A stretch of DNA of 64,000 bases, from positions 56,581-120,580 of the forward strand of contig CAWGVL010000081.1 in NCBI GenBank assembly GCA_963825845.1, given 5' to 3'. Of the stretch, positions 38,119 through 46,360 are shown piece after piece; the stretch's first letter is position 1, and every line of letters starts with the position of its first letter. Below the pieces are notes generated by a model. The model saw only the letters and a program-made list of their open reading frames with translations. It had not been told where the DNA came from and did not search any database. The DNA comes from DASQDN01 sp963825845. Lineage in GTDB: Bacteria > Acidobacteriota > Terriglobia > Bryobacterales > Bryobacteraceae. The translations under genes were made by a program, and so were the position numbers.

Positions 38119-38966
38119 ACGATTACATACAGCTCACAAAGCCGCGGATCACCTGGCTGATTCTGATGAGCACCGGTGTCGGCTTCTTTTTTGGAGCTGA
38201 CCGGACTTGGTCGTGGCTTGTCCTGCTGCACACCACACTGGGCACGGGCTTAATCGCATCCGGTACCGCGGCGTTGAACCAATGGTGGGAGCGAGAGGCT
38301 GACGCGCGCATGCCGCGCACTCAGAACCGTCCGCTTCCTTCGCATCGGATATCGGTTCAAGGCGCAATGTGGTTCGCGATCGCGCTGTCCGTCCTCGGAT
38401 TCGCTGAACTATGGTTCGGCGCGAATCCTCTGACCGCCATCCTCGGCGCATTCACGCTGGCAAGCTACCTCTTCATCTATACGCCGCTGAAGCAAATCAC
38501 GCCGCACTCCACGACCATCGGAGCCGTTCCCGGCGCCATGCCACCAGTGATCGGATTTGCGGCTGCCCATGGCAGTCTCACAGCGGAAGCCTGGGTGCTC
38601 TTCGCGATTCTGTTCCTGTGGCAGTTTCCCCACTTTTATTCCATCGCCTGGCTGTACCGGGATGACTACTCGAAAGCCGGCATCAAGATGCTCCCGGTCA
38701 TCGATGAGACAGGCGAGCGGACCGCTCGTCAGATTCTGGTCTACGCTCTCATCCTGGTACCAGTGAGTTTGATGCCGACGTATTTCGGGATGTCAGGCAA
38801 TCTTTACTTGATCGGGGCTACGCTGTTGAGCTTGACGTATCTCTATTACGGATTCCGAATCACCTCGGAAAGAACCCGTTTCGCAGCGCGGAAAGTGTTG
38901 CTGACTTCCATCGTGTATCTTCCGCTGCTGTACGGTTTGATGCTGATCGACCGTCCTCACCTGTGA
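38115..38966 (+). CDS. ctaB: Protoheme IX farnesyltransferase, CtaB
   Basis: 283 residues from the ATG at 38115, with seven to nine membrane helices. The UbiA-family signature begins YIQLTKPRITWLILM; the prenyl-diphosphate site is NQWWEREADARMPRTQNRPL, with the Asp residues for Mg2+, and the second loop is YRDDYSKAGIKMLPV. It joins a farnesyl group to heme B, giving heme O, the substrate of CtaA. Overlaps on both sides (ATGA with ctaA; GTGA with the Sco gene) show one translational unit. Confidence 0.95.
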   Translation: MNDYIQLTKPRITWLILMSTGVGFFFGADRTWSWLVLLHTTLGTGLIASGTAALNQWWEREADARMPRTQNRPLPSHRISVQGAMWFAIALSVLGFAELWFGANPLTAILGAFTLASYLFIYTPLKQITPHSTTIGAVPGAMPPVIGFAAAHGSLTAEAWVLFAILFLWQFPHFYSIAWLYRDDYSKAGIKMLPVIDETGERTARQILVYALILVPVSLMPTYFGMSGNLYLIGATLLSLTYLYYGFRITSERTRFAARKVLLTSIVYLPLLYGLMLIDRPHL

Positions 38967-39523
38967 ACCGCGGCATTACCATTCTTGCGGCTTCCCTTCT
39001 TCTCTCAGCCTGCGGCTCGCGTTCCGGGTTGCCCTCGTATGGCGTCGTTCCTGACTTTTCCCTAACCGATCAAAGCAGCAGGCCCTTCGACAGCAAGAAG
39101 GTCCTTGAAGGGAAGGTCTGGGTAGCGAACTTCATCTTCACCACTTGCATGGGCCCATGCCCGCGCATGACAACGCAGTTCCGCAAGTTACGTGACGAAG
39201 TACAGGACCATCCGGACCTTCGGATGGTGTCCTTCACTATCGATCCGGCGCGAGATACACCTGAGGCGTTGTCAACCTATGGGCGGAGCTTCGGCGCGAA
39301 TCCTGATAAGTGGTATTTCCTGACAGGCGAACAGAAGAACCTGCATCACCTCAGCCGGAACGTGTTCATGTTGGGAGACATCGATGGCAGCCTCGAGCAC
39401 AGTTCGCGGTTTGTCCTGATCGATCGCCACTCGAGAATCCGCGGCTTTTACGACAGTTCTGATTCGGAGGCCATGCAGAAGCTGTTGATCGACCTTCGAG
39501 GTCTTCTCGGAGCGACAGATTAG
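38963..39523 (+). CDS. SCO1/SenC copper chaperone lipoprotein
   Basis: Intact, 186 residues. A lipoprotein leader ends in LLSAC, with Cys17 as the lipid-attachment site. The thioredoxin-like fold carries the copper-binding pair TTCMGPCP (Cys62 and Cys66) and the third ligand His146 in SLEHSSRFVLID. It delivers copper to the CuA site of cytochrome c oxidase or acts as a thiol reductase. GTG start at 38963 overlaps the ctaB stop. It sits between ctaB and a DUF420 gene, a usual oxidase-assembly setting, although oxidase subunits are not in the window. Confidence 0.93.
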   Translation: MNRGITILAASLLLSACGSRSGLPSYGVVPDFSLTDQSSRPFDSKKVLEGKVWVANFIFTTCMGPCPRMTTQFRKLRDEVQDHPDLRMVSFTIDPARDTPEALSTYGRSFGANPDKWYFLTGEQKNLHHLSRNVFMLGDIDGSLEHSSRFVLIDRHSRIRGFYDSSDSEAMQKLLIDLRGLLGATD

Positions 39524-39524
39524 G

Positions 39525-39938
39525 ATGGGAGTCCACGATCTCCCGGCGGTGAACGCCTCGCTGAATTCCTGCGCGGCCGTCCTTCTGGTGTGGGGATATA
39601 CACTGATCCGCCGAAAGAGAATCGATGCTCATCGCCGAGTGATGATTGCGGCGTTCAGCGTGTCGGTGGGGTTCCTTATCAGCTATCTCGTATATCACTA
39701 CGAGGTTGGTTCGGTTCGATTCCAGAAGACTGGAACGATCCGCACGGTGTATCTCACGATCCTTCTGACACATACGGTGCTGGCCGCGGCCGTGCCTTTT
39801 CTGGCGGGCATCGCATTATATCGGGCACTTCGAGGCGACTATGCCAGGCATCGCCAGATGGCGAGATGGGCGCTGCCAATGTGGCTGTATGTGAGCGTTA
39901 CGGGCGTGGTGGTTTACTGGATGCTCTACCAGATGTGA
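39525..39938 (+). CDS. DUF420 membrane protein
   Basis: Intact, 137 residues with four membrane helices. Family marks are LPAVNASLNSCAAVLLVWGY, RRKRIDAHRRVMIAAF with the conserved His, and SYLVYHYEVGS. DUF420 (YozB/CtaM-like) proteins are found beside cytochrome oxidase assembly genes and are needed for oxidase maturation in some Gram-positives. It begins one base after the Sco stop, so it is the last gene of the ctaA-ctaB-sco set. Confidence 0.92.
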   Translation: MGVHDLPAVNASLNSCAAVLLVWGYTLIRRKRIDAHRRVMIAAFSVSVGFLISYLVYHYEVGSVRFQKTGTIRTVYLTILLTHTVLAAAVPFLAGIALYRALRGDYARHRQMARWALPMWLYVSVTGVVVYWMLYQM

Positions 39939-40508
39939 TCAGCGCACCGGCAATGTTGCCAGTCCGCGAAGTTCGCATTCTTCCAAGTCAATCCAGATGT
40001 TCTGAACGGTATTCTGTACGAACGTGACCGTCTCGATGGTCACTCGATTCGAAAGATTCGATTCCTTCCAGCGGCGCACGGCAGTCTCGAAAATTTCAGG
40101 AAGCCGCTCCGGAGGAAAGCCTTGAGCGAGCGTCACATGAGGGTGATACTCGAACGGCTCGTCAAAATACAGAGCGCCCTTATTCATTGCTTCGTGCAGT
40201 TCGAATAACTCTTCACGCCCCCGGCCGATCTCGCAAAAAACCACGGATGTCTGCTCAAACACCCGGATCCGAGGCATATCCAGCTCGAATGAGGAGAAAG
40301 GAGCCAGGCCGGAACGGATCTCTTCGGCGGCGATCTGGGGATGGACCCCGAGCGGACGCGGCGGAAGGATGGTAACGTGCGATTGAGCAACGCAGCCAGC
40401 TACCAGATCTTCACGGAACCGGGTGATGAAATCCCCCAGTCTGCCAGGGATGTAGCTGACGAGAGCGTAGGAGTTAATTCGATCCGTTATAGCCGGATCG
40501 CATTCCAT
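39939..40508 (-). CDS. 2H phosphoesterase / 2'-5' RNA ligase family protein
   Basis: 190 residues from ATG 40508, which has GGGAG eight bases upstream. Two HxT motifs define the 2H fold: SHVTILPPRP and HPHVTLAQG. The two His-Thr pairs form the active site that hydrolyses or joins 2'-5' or cyclic phosphate bonds in RNA or nucleotides. Physiological substrate unknown. The stop abuts that of the DUF420 gene on the other strand. It may be the last gene of the leftward run from 49.0 kb. Confidence 0.87.
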   Translation of the reverse strand: MECDPAITDRINSYALVSYIPGRLGDFITRFREDLVAGCVAQSHVTILPPRPLGVHPQIAAEEIRSGLAPFSSFELDMPRIRVFEQTSVVFCEIGRGREELFELHEAMNKGALYFDEPFEYHPHVTLAQGFPPERLPEIFETAVRRWKESNLSNRVTIETVTFVQNTVQNIWIDLEECELRGLATLPVR

Positions 40509-40550
40509 GCAAAAATCTCCCGGGTCGAAGCGCATCATCAGTCCCGAGGG

Positions 40551-40886
40551 TCACTTCACCCCCGGAGTCGCCGGCGTCTGCTCCTCTGGAACAGGAGCGC
40601 TCTCCGGAGCCGTCTTCGTTTCTGGTACTGCCCACTGCGCCTCTTCAAACCCTACGTATTTATGGATGCGGAGATCACCGCTCTCGGATTCCAGTATATC
40701 GCCCACTTGAAGCGCATCCGCGGAATCCTTCAGTTGAATCCAGACCGCATACGGCGTGTTCGCTTCCACGGTCACGGTCAAATCGTAATCCTTCGGCTTA
40801 ACAGTTGTAATCCCGATGGTATGTGGCGCCCATCGGAACTGCTGCCGAGTGGACTCTTTCATGCGATAGATTCGATAAGCGCTCAA
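40551..40886 (-). CDS. Small conserved-looking protein of unknown function
   Basis: 111 residues, intact, with MSAYRIYRMKESTRQQFRWA at the start, a central GDILESESGDLRIHKYVGFE and a Pro/Glu/Ala-rich tail. No leader or membrane helix. The opening (Y-R-I-Y-R-M-K, then F-R-W-A-P-H) suggests a small beta fold. I recognise no named family. It lies between the KAS gene and the 2H phosphoesterase gene in the same direction. Confidence 0.6.
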   Translation of the reverse strand: MSAYRIYRMKESTRQQFRWAPHTIGITTVKPKDYDLTVTVEANTPYAVWIQLKDSADALQVGDILESESGDLRIHKYVGFEEAQWAVPETKTAPESAPVPEEQTPATPGVK

Positions 40887-40985
40887 ACCCGATTCTCCCC
40901 TGCCGCTCTGAACATTCTATAAGAAAATGTTCGATCGTGAGATTGGCCGGTTTCGGGTAGTCGCAACTCGAAGCCTCCACGCCAT

Positions 40986-42158
40986 CTATCGTCTGAAAGC
41001 AAGCACAGCATTAAGTCCGCCAAAAGCAAACGAATTGGACAAGGCAGTCTCTATCTCCGCATGCCGGGGTTCATTCGGGACAACGTCCAGGTCACACTCC
41101 GGATCGGGTTCTGTGAAGTTCGCAGTCGGGGGGATCACACCTTCACGCAGCGTGAGGATGGTCGCGATCGCCTCGAGCGCCCCGGCCGCGCCAAGCGCGT
41201 GTCCATGCATCGATTTCGTGGAGCTCACAACACTGCGATCTCCGAGCACGCACCGGATCGCTGCTGCCTCTGTTACGTCATTCGCGGCCGTGCCGGTGCC
41301 ATGCGCGTTGACGTAGTCGACACGAGCGAGTCCCGCATCGGCTAGCGCAGCCCGCATGGCTCGAATGGGCCCCTGCGCTGAGGGCTGCGTTACGTGATGA
41401 GCATCCGAGGACATTCCAAAGCCAGTGACCTCACCGAACACCGTGGCTCCGCGAGCCAGCGCCGAGTCCATGTTCTCCAGCACCAGCATCCCGGCTCCCT
41501 CTCCGAGGATCAGCCCCTTGCGGTCCTTCGAGAATGGCCGGCATGTATCCGAGGAAACAACCCGCATTGCCTCCCAAGCCTTCAGGAAGCCGTAACTGAA
41601 TACCGACTCACAACCGCCGGTCAACGCGCTCACACATGCGCCGTTACGGATCATCCAGAAGGCTTGTCCGATCGCGTGATTGGCTGAAGAACATGCGGTT
41701 GAGACTGAATATACCGGACCAGTGACACCGTACCGCATCGCGATATGGCTCGCGGCGCCGCTGCTCATAACGCGAGGCACCATCATCGGATTCACGCGAG
41801 GCGAGTTCTTTTTGTAGAGATCGACGAACCCGGCGTCCATCGCGTCCTGTCCACCGGCGCTGCACCCTGTGATGAGCGCGTCGACTGTGGTTAATCCCGA
41901 GTTCTTCATTGCCTCGTCAGCCGCAACGAGAGCAAACTGAGCGAAGCGGTCGATCATCATCAACTGCTTCTCATCGAAATGTTGTGCGGGGTCGTACCCC
42001 GATACTTGTGCGCCGTTAGGAAAACGAAATGGATCGAACCCGATGATCGGACGGATGCCCGAGCGGCCGCTCGATACTGCGCCCCAGAACGATCGAACAC
42101 CGCAGCCGAAAGCGGAGATCGCCCCCATCCCGGTAATCGCGACTCTAGGCGCCGGCAA
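40986..42158 (-). CDS. Beta-ketoacyl-ACP synthase (FabF/KAS II-like)
   Basis: Intact, 390 residues, close to FabF. The thiolase-fold active site is complete: Cys156 in STACSSANHAIG, His286 in NAHGTGT, Lys315 and His320 in STKSMHGHALGAAG. It condenses malonyl-ACP with an acyl-ACP. The start is a TTG at 42158, which overlaps the acyl carrier protein gene by 14 bases. Being outside a fatty-acid synthesis cluster and paired with its own ACP, it may serve a dedicated acyl product rather than general lipid synthesis. Confidence 0.9.
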   Translation of the reverse strand: MPAPRVAITGMGAISAFGCGVRSFWGAVSSGRSGIRPIIGFDPFRFPNGAQVSGYDPAQHFDEKQLMMIDRFAQFALVAADEAMKNSGLTTVDALITGCSAGGQDAMDAGFVDLYKKNSPRVNPMMVPRVMSSGAASHIAMRYGVTGPVYSVSTACSSANHAIGQAFWMIRNGACVSALTGGCESVFSYGFLKAWEAMRVVSSDTCRPFSKDRKGLILGEGAGMLVLENMDSALARGATVFGEVTGFGMSSDAHHVTQPSAQGPIRAMRAALADAGLARVDYVNAHGTGTAANDVTEAAAIRCVLGDRSVVSSTKSMHGHALGAAGALEAIATILTLREGVIPPTANFTEPDPECDLDVVPNEPRHAEIETALSNSFAFGGLNAVLAFRR

Positions 42159-42387
42159 GCAGCTTCTCCACGCCTGCCACTACGTCAGCAACCGACCTCA
42201 GCGTTTTCGCCGCTTCATCGGGCACGTTGATATTGAACTCATTTTCAATCGCAAAGACAATTGTTATCCCGTCGAGCGAATCGATCTTCAACTGCTCGAA
42301 GCTGCTATCCGGTTTGACAGTATCCACAGGGATGCGCTGAGCCTCCGCAATCACACGGATCACGCGGGACGTCACGTCGTCGGCCAT
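42145..42387 (-). CDS. Acyl carrier protein
   Basis: 80 residues, acidic, with the phosphopantetheine site Ser37 in KIDSLDG and the usual four-helix layout (FAIENEFNINVPDEAAKTL). This is slightly different from the housekeeping AcpP motif GADSLDTVE. It overlaps the KAS gene and follows the NodB-like deacetylase by 12 bases, so it probably carries an acyl chain made or used by this small cluster. Confidence 0.9.
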   Translation of the reverse strand: MADDVTSRVIRVIAEAQRIPVDTVKPDSSFEQLKIDSLDGITIVFAIENEFNINVPDEAAKTLRSVADVVAGVEKLLAGA

Positions 42388-42399
42388 ACCGCATCTACT

Positions 42400-43047
42400 C
42401 TAACGCAAGAGATCCGAGGCCGTGCGGAACTGAAATCCTCGATCGAGCAGCACCGGCGCCGCGCGCTTAACGGCCTCGACGGTGTTTCGGATGTCGGGAT
42501 CGGCTTCGCGCCCGCGCCCGTCATGTAGACAGAAGATCGCGCCGTTGACGGCGCCTGCTATGAGCCGTTCGGCGACCGCGCCTGCTCCGAGCTTCCAATC
42601 CTGTCCGAGTGTGGACCACATCACGTGTTTGAGCCCGATGCGTTGCTGCGCTTTTTTTACACCAAACCAGCGGACACCGTACGGAGCACGGAACCAAGCC
42701 GGAGTCTTTCCCGTGATCTCCGCGATGCTGTTCTGAGCGCGCTCGAGCTCATCGTATACGAACTTCGACGATCTGAGCCACAGCCGTGCATGCGAGTCAG
42801 TGTGATTCGCCACCTCGTGACCTGCTGAGACGATCTCCCGCGCAATCGAGGGGAACCTTCGCACGTGCATGCCGCATTGGAAGAACGTGGCGGGAATCCG
42901 GAAATCCTCGAGCGCACGAAGGAGATCCGGCGTGGAAGGTGTGGGGCCGTCGTCAAACGTCAACGCAAGCTCCGCGCGGTCCTTGGGCCCGCGCCATTCC
43001 GACGGACCGAATACCGTCGAGGATCGCCCGCGCACCGCCCATGCCAT
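42400..43047 (-). CDS. NodB-like polysaccharide deacetylase
   Basis: About 216 residues. The carbohydrate esterase 4 motifs are intact: LTFDDGPTPST (both Asp), ANHTDSH giving the HxxxH zinc pair, RAPYGVRW, and LHDGRG near the end. It should remove N- or O-acetyl groups from a glycan. I chose ATG 43047; the frame stays open into the preceding gene, so a start nearer 43070 with a hydrophobic start (IVTTAVVSGMAWAV) is possible and would give a short leader. It lies 24 bases or less from the enolase gene and 12 from the ACP gene. Confidence 0.85.
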   Translation of the reverse strand: MAWAVRGRSSTVFGPSEWRGPKDRAELALTFDDGPTPSTPDLLRALEDFRIPATFFQCGMHVRRFPSIAREIVSAGHEVANHTDSHARLWLRSSKFVYDELERAQNSIAEITGKTPAWFRAPYGVRWFGVKKAQQRIGLKHVMWSTLGQDWKLGAGAVAERLIAGAVNGAIFCLHDGRGREADPDIRNTVEAVKRAAPVLLDRGFQFRTASDLLR

Positions 43048-43070
43048 GCCCGAGACGACTGCAGTCGTAA

Positions 43071-44312
43071 CTATTGATCCGCCCAGCGTACTGCGTGGTC
43101 CCCCGTTACGTTCCAAACACCTTTCGGCGCGTCCAGCGAAAAAGATGACCATGGACCCGGTATCCACGGGTAAAGCTCGATTACTCGCTCATCCACTTCG
43201 ACACCCAAGCCTGGTTCACGAGACACGATCAAATCGCCGGTATCGATCTGCAGTGGCTCTTTGAGAATTTCATCTGCAAGCGGGAAGGCATACATCCCGG
43301 CGCGCGTCGCTGTTGAGTAGCAGGGAAACTCCAGCCATTCGACGACCGTCTCCGGCCAGCAGATACCGAGCTGCGCTGCCGCCACAACTTCGAGTGCAGT
43401 ACCCCAACTATGAAACGCGAATTTCAGGCCTGCCGCTGCGATTTCGGGCATCAAACGCCGGGCGATCGGATAACCTCCCTGGCAGACTACGTCCATCTGC
43501 ACGTAGTCGACTGCGCCCGTCAGGATCAGATCCATGTAACGCAGTTCGTTCGGCTCGTGCTCGCCGCTCGCGAGCGGGACGAAGTTCGCTTCCTTCAGCT
43601 TGCGATACGCTTCATGATCGTCCGGCGGCATCGGCTCCTCGAGCCAGGCGATCTCGTACTCGGCGAGTTGCTCCGCCAGATGCTCGACCATCTCGCGGGT
43701 ATAACTTTTGTCGCCCATGCGCCACCACGTGTGCGCATCGATCATCAAATCGAACGACGCGCCCGTCGCTTCGCGCATCAGCCTCACGGTCCGAAGATCC
43801 TCTTCCGGACCGAGGGCGGGCCGCATTTTGTAAGCGCGGAACCCCAGTTCAGCGATGGCGGCTGCCTCCTCCGCGTACTGTTCCGGAGGCATGTACATAC
43901 CGGCGCTCCCATAAAGACGAATGCGATCCCGAACACGCCCACCGATAAGCTCGCTCACGGGCAAGCCTTTCGATTTTCCGAGCGCGTCGAGCAGCGCGAT
44001 TTCGACGGAGCAGTACATTTTGCCGACGTACTCGTCGGGGTTGGCTTCCTTCAGGAACAGGACCCGAAGCGCATCGGGATCACCGAGGTTACGACCGATG
44101 AGGAATGGCGCGACCACATCTTCGATCGCCTGTTTGGCACGATCGCTCCCCTGGCCGGGCGCATACCCGACGATTCCCTTGTCCGTTTCGATGCGGATCA
44201 GCATCGCATCCCGCTTCAGGATGGTGCGCTCGCCCCCGTAGTAATCCAACTTAATTGGGGTCTCGAAAGGATAGGATAGTAGAAATGCTTTTACTCCGGT
44301 GATTTTCAGCAT
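43071..44312 (-). CDS. Enolase-superfamily acid-sugar dehydratase-like enzyme
   Basis: Intact, 413 residues from ATG 44312. The capping domain (ITGVKAFLLSYPFETPI) is followed by the barrel: YKMRPALG with a K-x-R in place of K-x-K, LMIDAHTWW, WLEEPMPPDD, LASGEHE (Glu then His) and FHSWGT. The Glu-His pair and the last His resemble acid-sugar dehydratases of the mandelate racemase/rhamnonate type. Substrate is not readable. It is the gene between a debranching enzyme and a NodB-like deacetylase, all leftward, with gaps under 60 bases. Confidence 0.87.
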   Translation of the reverse strand: MLKITGVKAFLLSYPFETPIKLDYYGGERTILKRDAMLIRIETDKGIVGYAPGQGSDRAKQAIEDVVAPFLIGRNLGDPDALRVLFLKEANPDEYVGKMYCSVEIALLDALGKSKGLPVSELIGGRVRDRIRLYGSAGMYMPPEQYAEEAAAIAELGFRAYKMRPALGPEEDLRTVRLMREATGASFDLMIDAHTWWRMGDKSYTREMVEHLAEQLAEYEIAWLEEPMPPDDHEAYRKLKEANFVPLASGEHEPNELRYMDLILTGAVDYVQMDVVCQGGYPIARRLMPEIAAAGLKFAFHSWGTALEVVAAAQLGICWPETVVEWLEFPCYSTATRAGMYAFPLADEILKEPLQIDTGDLIVSREPGLGVEVDERVIELYPWIPGPWSSFSLDAPKGVWNVTGDHAVRWADQ

Positions 44313-44362
44313 CCGCAATCATGTTGGTAACACAAGCAATCGGCAGCACGCAATAATCACAA

Positions 44363-46357
44363 TTAGCGAGAGACAGCAAGCGCCGCGACAGGCCCAAGCT
44401 GGTATACATCTTCGATTGCAGCCCGTAGTAATTCCGCTACACTCCAGGCCTGTGCGATACAGCCTCTCGGCGTATGCGGTGGGTCGGCATCGGCAAGCTC
44501 CGGAAGCTGTCCGAGGCCGGCGTGCGTCATCATGAGTTCGAATCCGCGAAGCCATTCGGCCGCTTGCTCTCGCGCAGACCGCGACGCGCCGTGAACTTTC
44601 ACGTAAGCGCTGAGGAATGGTCCCATAAGCCAGGGCCAAACCGTTCCTTGATGATAGGCGCAGTCCCGGTCATGGGGCCTGCCCTTGTACGCGGCGCAAT
44701 ACGCAGGATCTTTGGGCGATAGAGTGCGGATACCGGCGGGCGTCAGCAATTCGCGAGTGACCACGTGGAGTACGGCATTCCACCGCTCCTCCGTTAATAT
44801 CGCGTGATGAAGGCTGATCGTGAAGATCTGATTCGGGCGAATGGCTGCGTCGCGATCGTCACCATCGACTACATCGAAAAGACAATTCTCGACGGAATTC
44901 CAGAACGCGATGTTGAAACTCCGGCGGGCCGTCCCGGCCATCTCTCGGAAGAATACGTTTCGATCAATGTCACCGGCCTGGTCAGCGAGGTGCTCGATAA
45001 CACGCAAGGCGTTGTACCAGAGCGCCTGTATTTCCACAGGTTTCCCGTATCTCGGTGTCACCACCCTGTCGCCGACCTTGGCATCCATCCAGGTGAGTTG
45101 CACACCCGGCTCACCGCAGGAAAGCAAGCCGTCACTGTCTATTTTGATCCTGTATCTGGTTCCTCGCCGATGCCAATCGATGATATCGATCAGTCGCGGG
45201 TACATCTCACGAACAACGAAATCCACATCGCCTGTCCATGCAAGATACGATCGAACGGCCTCGAAGAACCACAGGGTGGCATCGACGGAGTTGTATTCAG
45301 GTGTCTCACCGGCATCGGGGAAGCGATTTGGCAGCATGCCCTGATCGATCCTCCCGGCAAACGCCTGCAGGATACTCCGGGCAACATCGAAGCGATCCGT
45401 AACCAGCGTTAATCCGGGCAAGGAGATCATCGTGTCTCGTCCCCAATCGCTGAACCAGTGGTAGCCCGCAATGATCGTCTTCAAGCCACCCCGTTTCACG
45501 ATGAACTGGTCCGCGGCGGAGGTGAGTCTCTGGATAAATTCATCGGTCGAAGGAGACTCGGCGACCACTACGCGCCGTCTCGCGATCTCACGTTCTCGCA
45601 TGGCGGGAACTTCCGAGACATCGACCGGACGTGTGGACGCGACAAGCCGCGCGATCTCGCCGGAACGAATTTCATATCGCACCTGAAACGGATTGAACAG
45701 ATCCTCTTGAAAGTTGAGACCTCGCTCGAGCTCCCGATCGTACTCGAAGTTGTAGTACCAATCGCCCGTAGATTCCACCGCAACTCCGTTGTGCGATGTA
45801 CAGAGGGTAGGCAGACCTGCATATGGCGTGATCTGGACACAGCCTTCCAGCGTGACGATCTCTGTGTTTAAAGCGCTGTTCCTGTGTGTAAGGGTGTGAT
45901 AGTCGCGGAACGCAATCAGCGGACGAATCGCCAGCGTGCATGACCCGCCGCCCCTCGTCTCGTACTCGATAACGACGGTGTTCTCTCCATGAACGAGGAA
46001 GACGCGCTTCTCAATTTCAATGTCGCCAATACGAAACGTGAATTTCGGAAAGGGATCGAGCGCAAACCGTGTCAGCATCTCGAATCCCCGTGGATAGATG
46101 ACGCCAGGGTAGCGATTCGACCCGAGATCGTGATGCTTGCCATTCATCACCACGGTCTCTTCTACTTTGGACAGGAGCACGAGGCGTTCGACAGGAGGTT
46201 TGATGGCAGCAACCAGCAGTCCGTGATATCGCCTGGTATTGACACCGACGATGGTTGACGAGGCGAACCCACCGATACCGTTTGTCTCGAGCCATTCGCG
46301 CTCGAGCGACGCGTCCATGCTGCTGAGAATCTCGGGGCCGAACTCGATGGGTTCCAT
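44363..46357 (-). CDS. Amylo-alpha-1,6-glucosidase (archaeal/bacterial glycogen debranching enzyme)
   Basis: Intact, 664 residues. The N-terminal GDE_N domain (EWLETNGIGGFASSTIVGVN, RRYHGLLVAA) and C-terminal six-hairpin GDE_C domain (GYHWFSDWGRDTMISLPGL, NSVDATLWFFEAV, YHQGTVWPWLMGPF) are complete, with the acidic residues of the (alpha/alpha)6 barrel. It removes 1,6-branches from glycogen. The start is three bases from the stop of the GH63-like gene, so the two work on related alpha-glucans and share a transcript. Confidence 0.95.
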   Translation of the reverse strand: MEPIEFGPEILSSMDASLEREWLETNGIGGFASSTIVGVNTRRYHGLLVAAIKPPVERLVLLSKVEETVVMNGKHHDLGSNRYPGVIYPRGFEMLTRFALDPFPKFTFRIGDIEIEKRVFLVHGENTVVIEYETRGGGSCTLAIRPLIAFRDYHTLTHRNSALNTEIVTLEGCVQITPYAGLPTLCTSHNGVAVESTGDWYYNFEYDRELERGLNFQEDLFNPFQVRYEIRSGEIARLVASTRPVDVSEVPAMREREIARRRVVVAESPSTDEFIQRLTSAADQFIVKRGGLKTIIAGYHWFSDWGRDTMISLPGLTLVTDRFDVARSILQAFAGRIDQGMLPNRFPDAGETPEYNSVDATLWFFEAVRSYLAWTGDVDFVVREMYPRLIDIIDWHRRGTRYRIKIDSDGLLSCGEPGVQLTWMDAKVGDRVVTPRYGKPVEIQALWYNALRVIEHLADQAGDIDRNVFFREMAGTARRSFNIAFWNSVENCLFDVVDGDDRDAAIRPNQIFTISLHHAILTEERWNAVLHVVTRELLTPAGIRTLSPKDPAYCAAYKGRPHDRDCAYHQGTVWPWLMGPFLSAYVKVHGASRSAREQAAEWLRGFELMMTHAGLGQLPELADADPPHTPRGCIAQAWSVAELLRAAIEDVYQLGPVAALAVSR

Positions 46358-46360
46358 GGT

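Noticed and set aside
39590..40027. 145-residue + strand frame over the DUF420 gene
   Set aside because: Out of frame with the DUF420 helices, which have the expected conserved His and four membrane spans.
40986..43047. Idea that the cluster makes true Nod factors
   Set aside because: No NodC chitin synthase or NodA acyltransferase is in the window; only the general NodB/NodF/NodE-like functions are seen.
43410..44279. 289-residue + strand frame
   Set aside because: Antisense to the intact enolase-superfamily gene.
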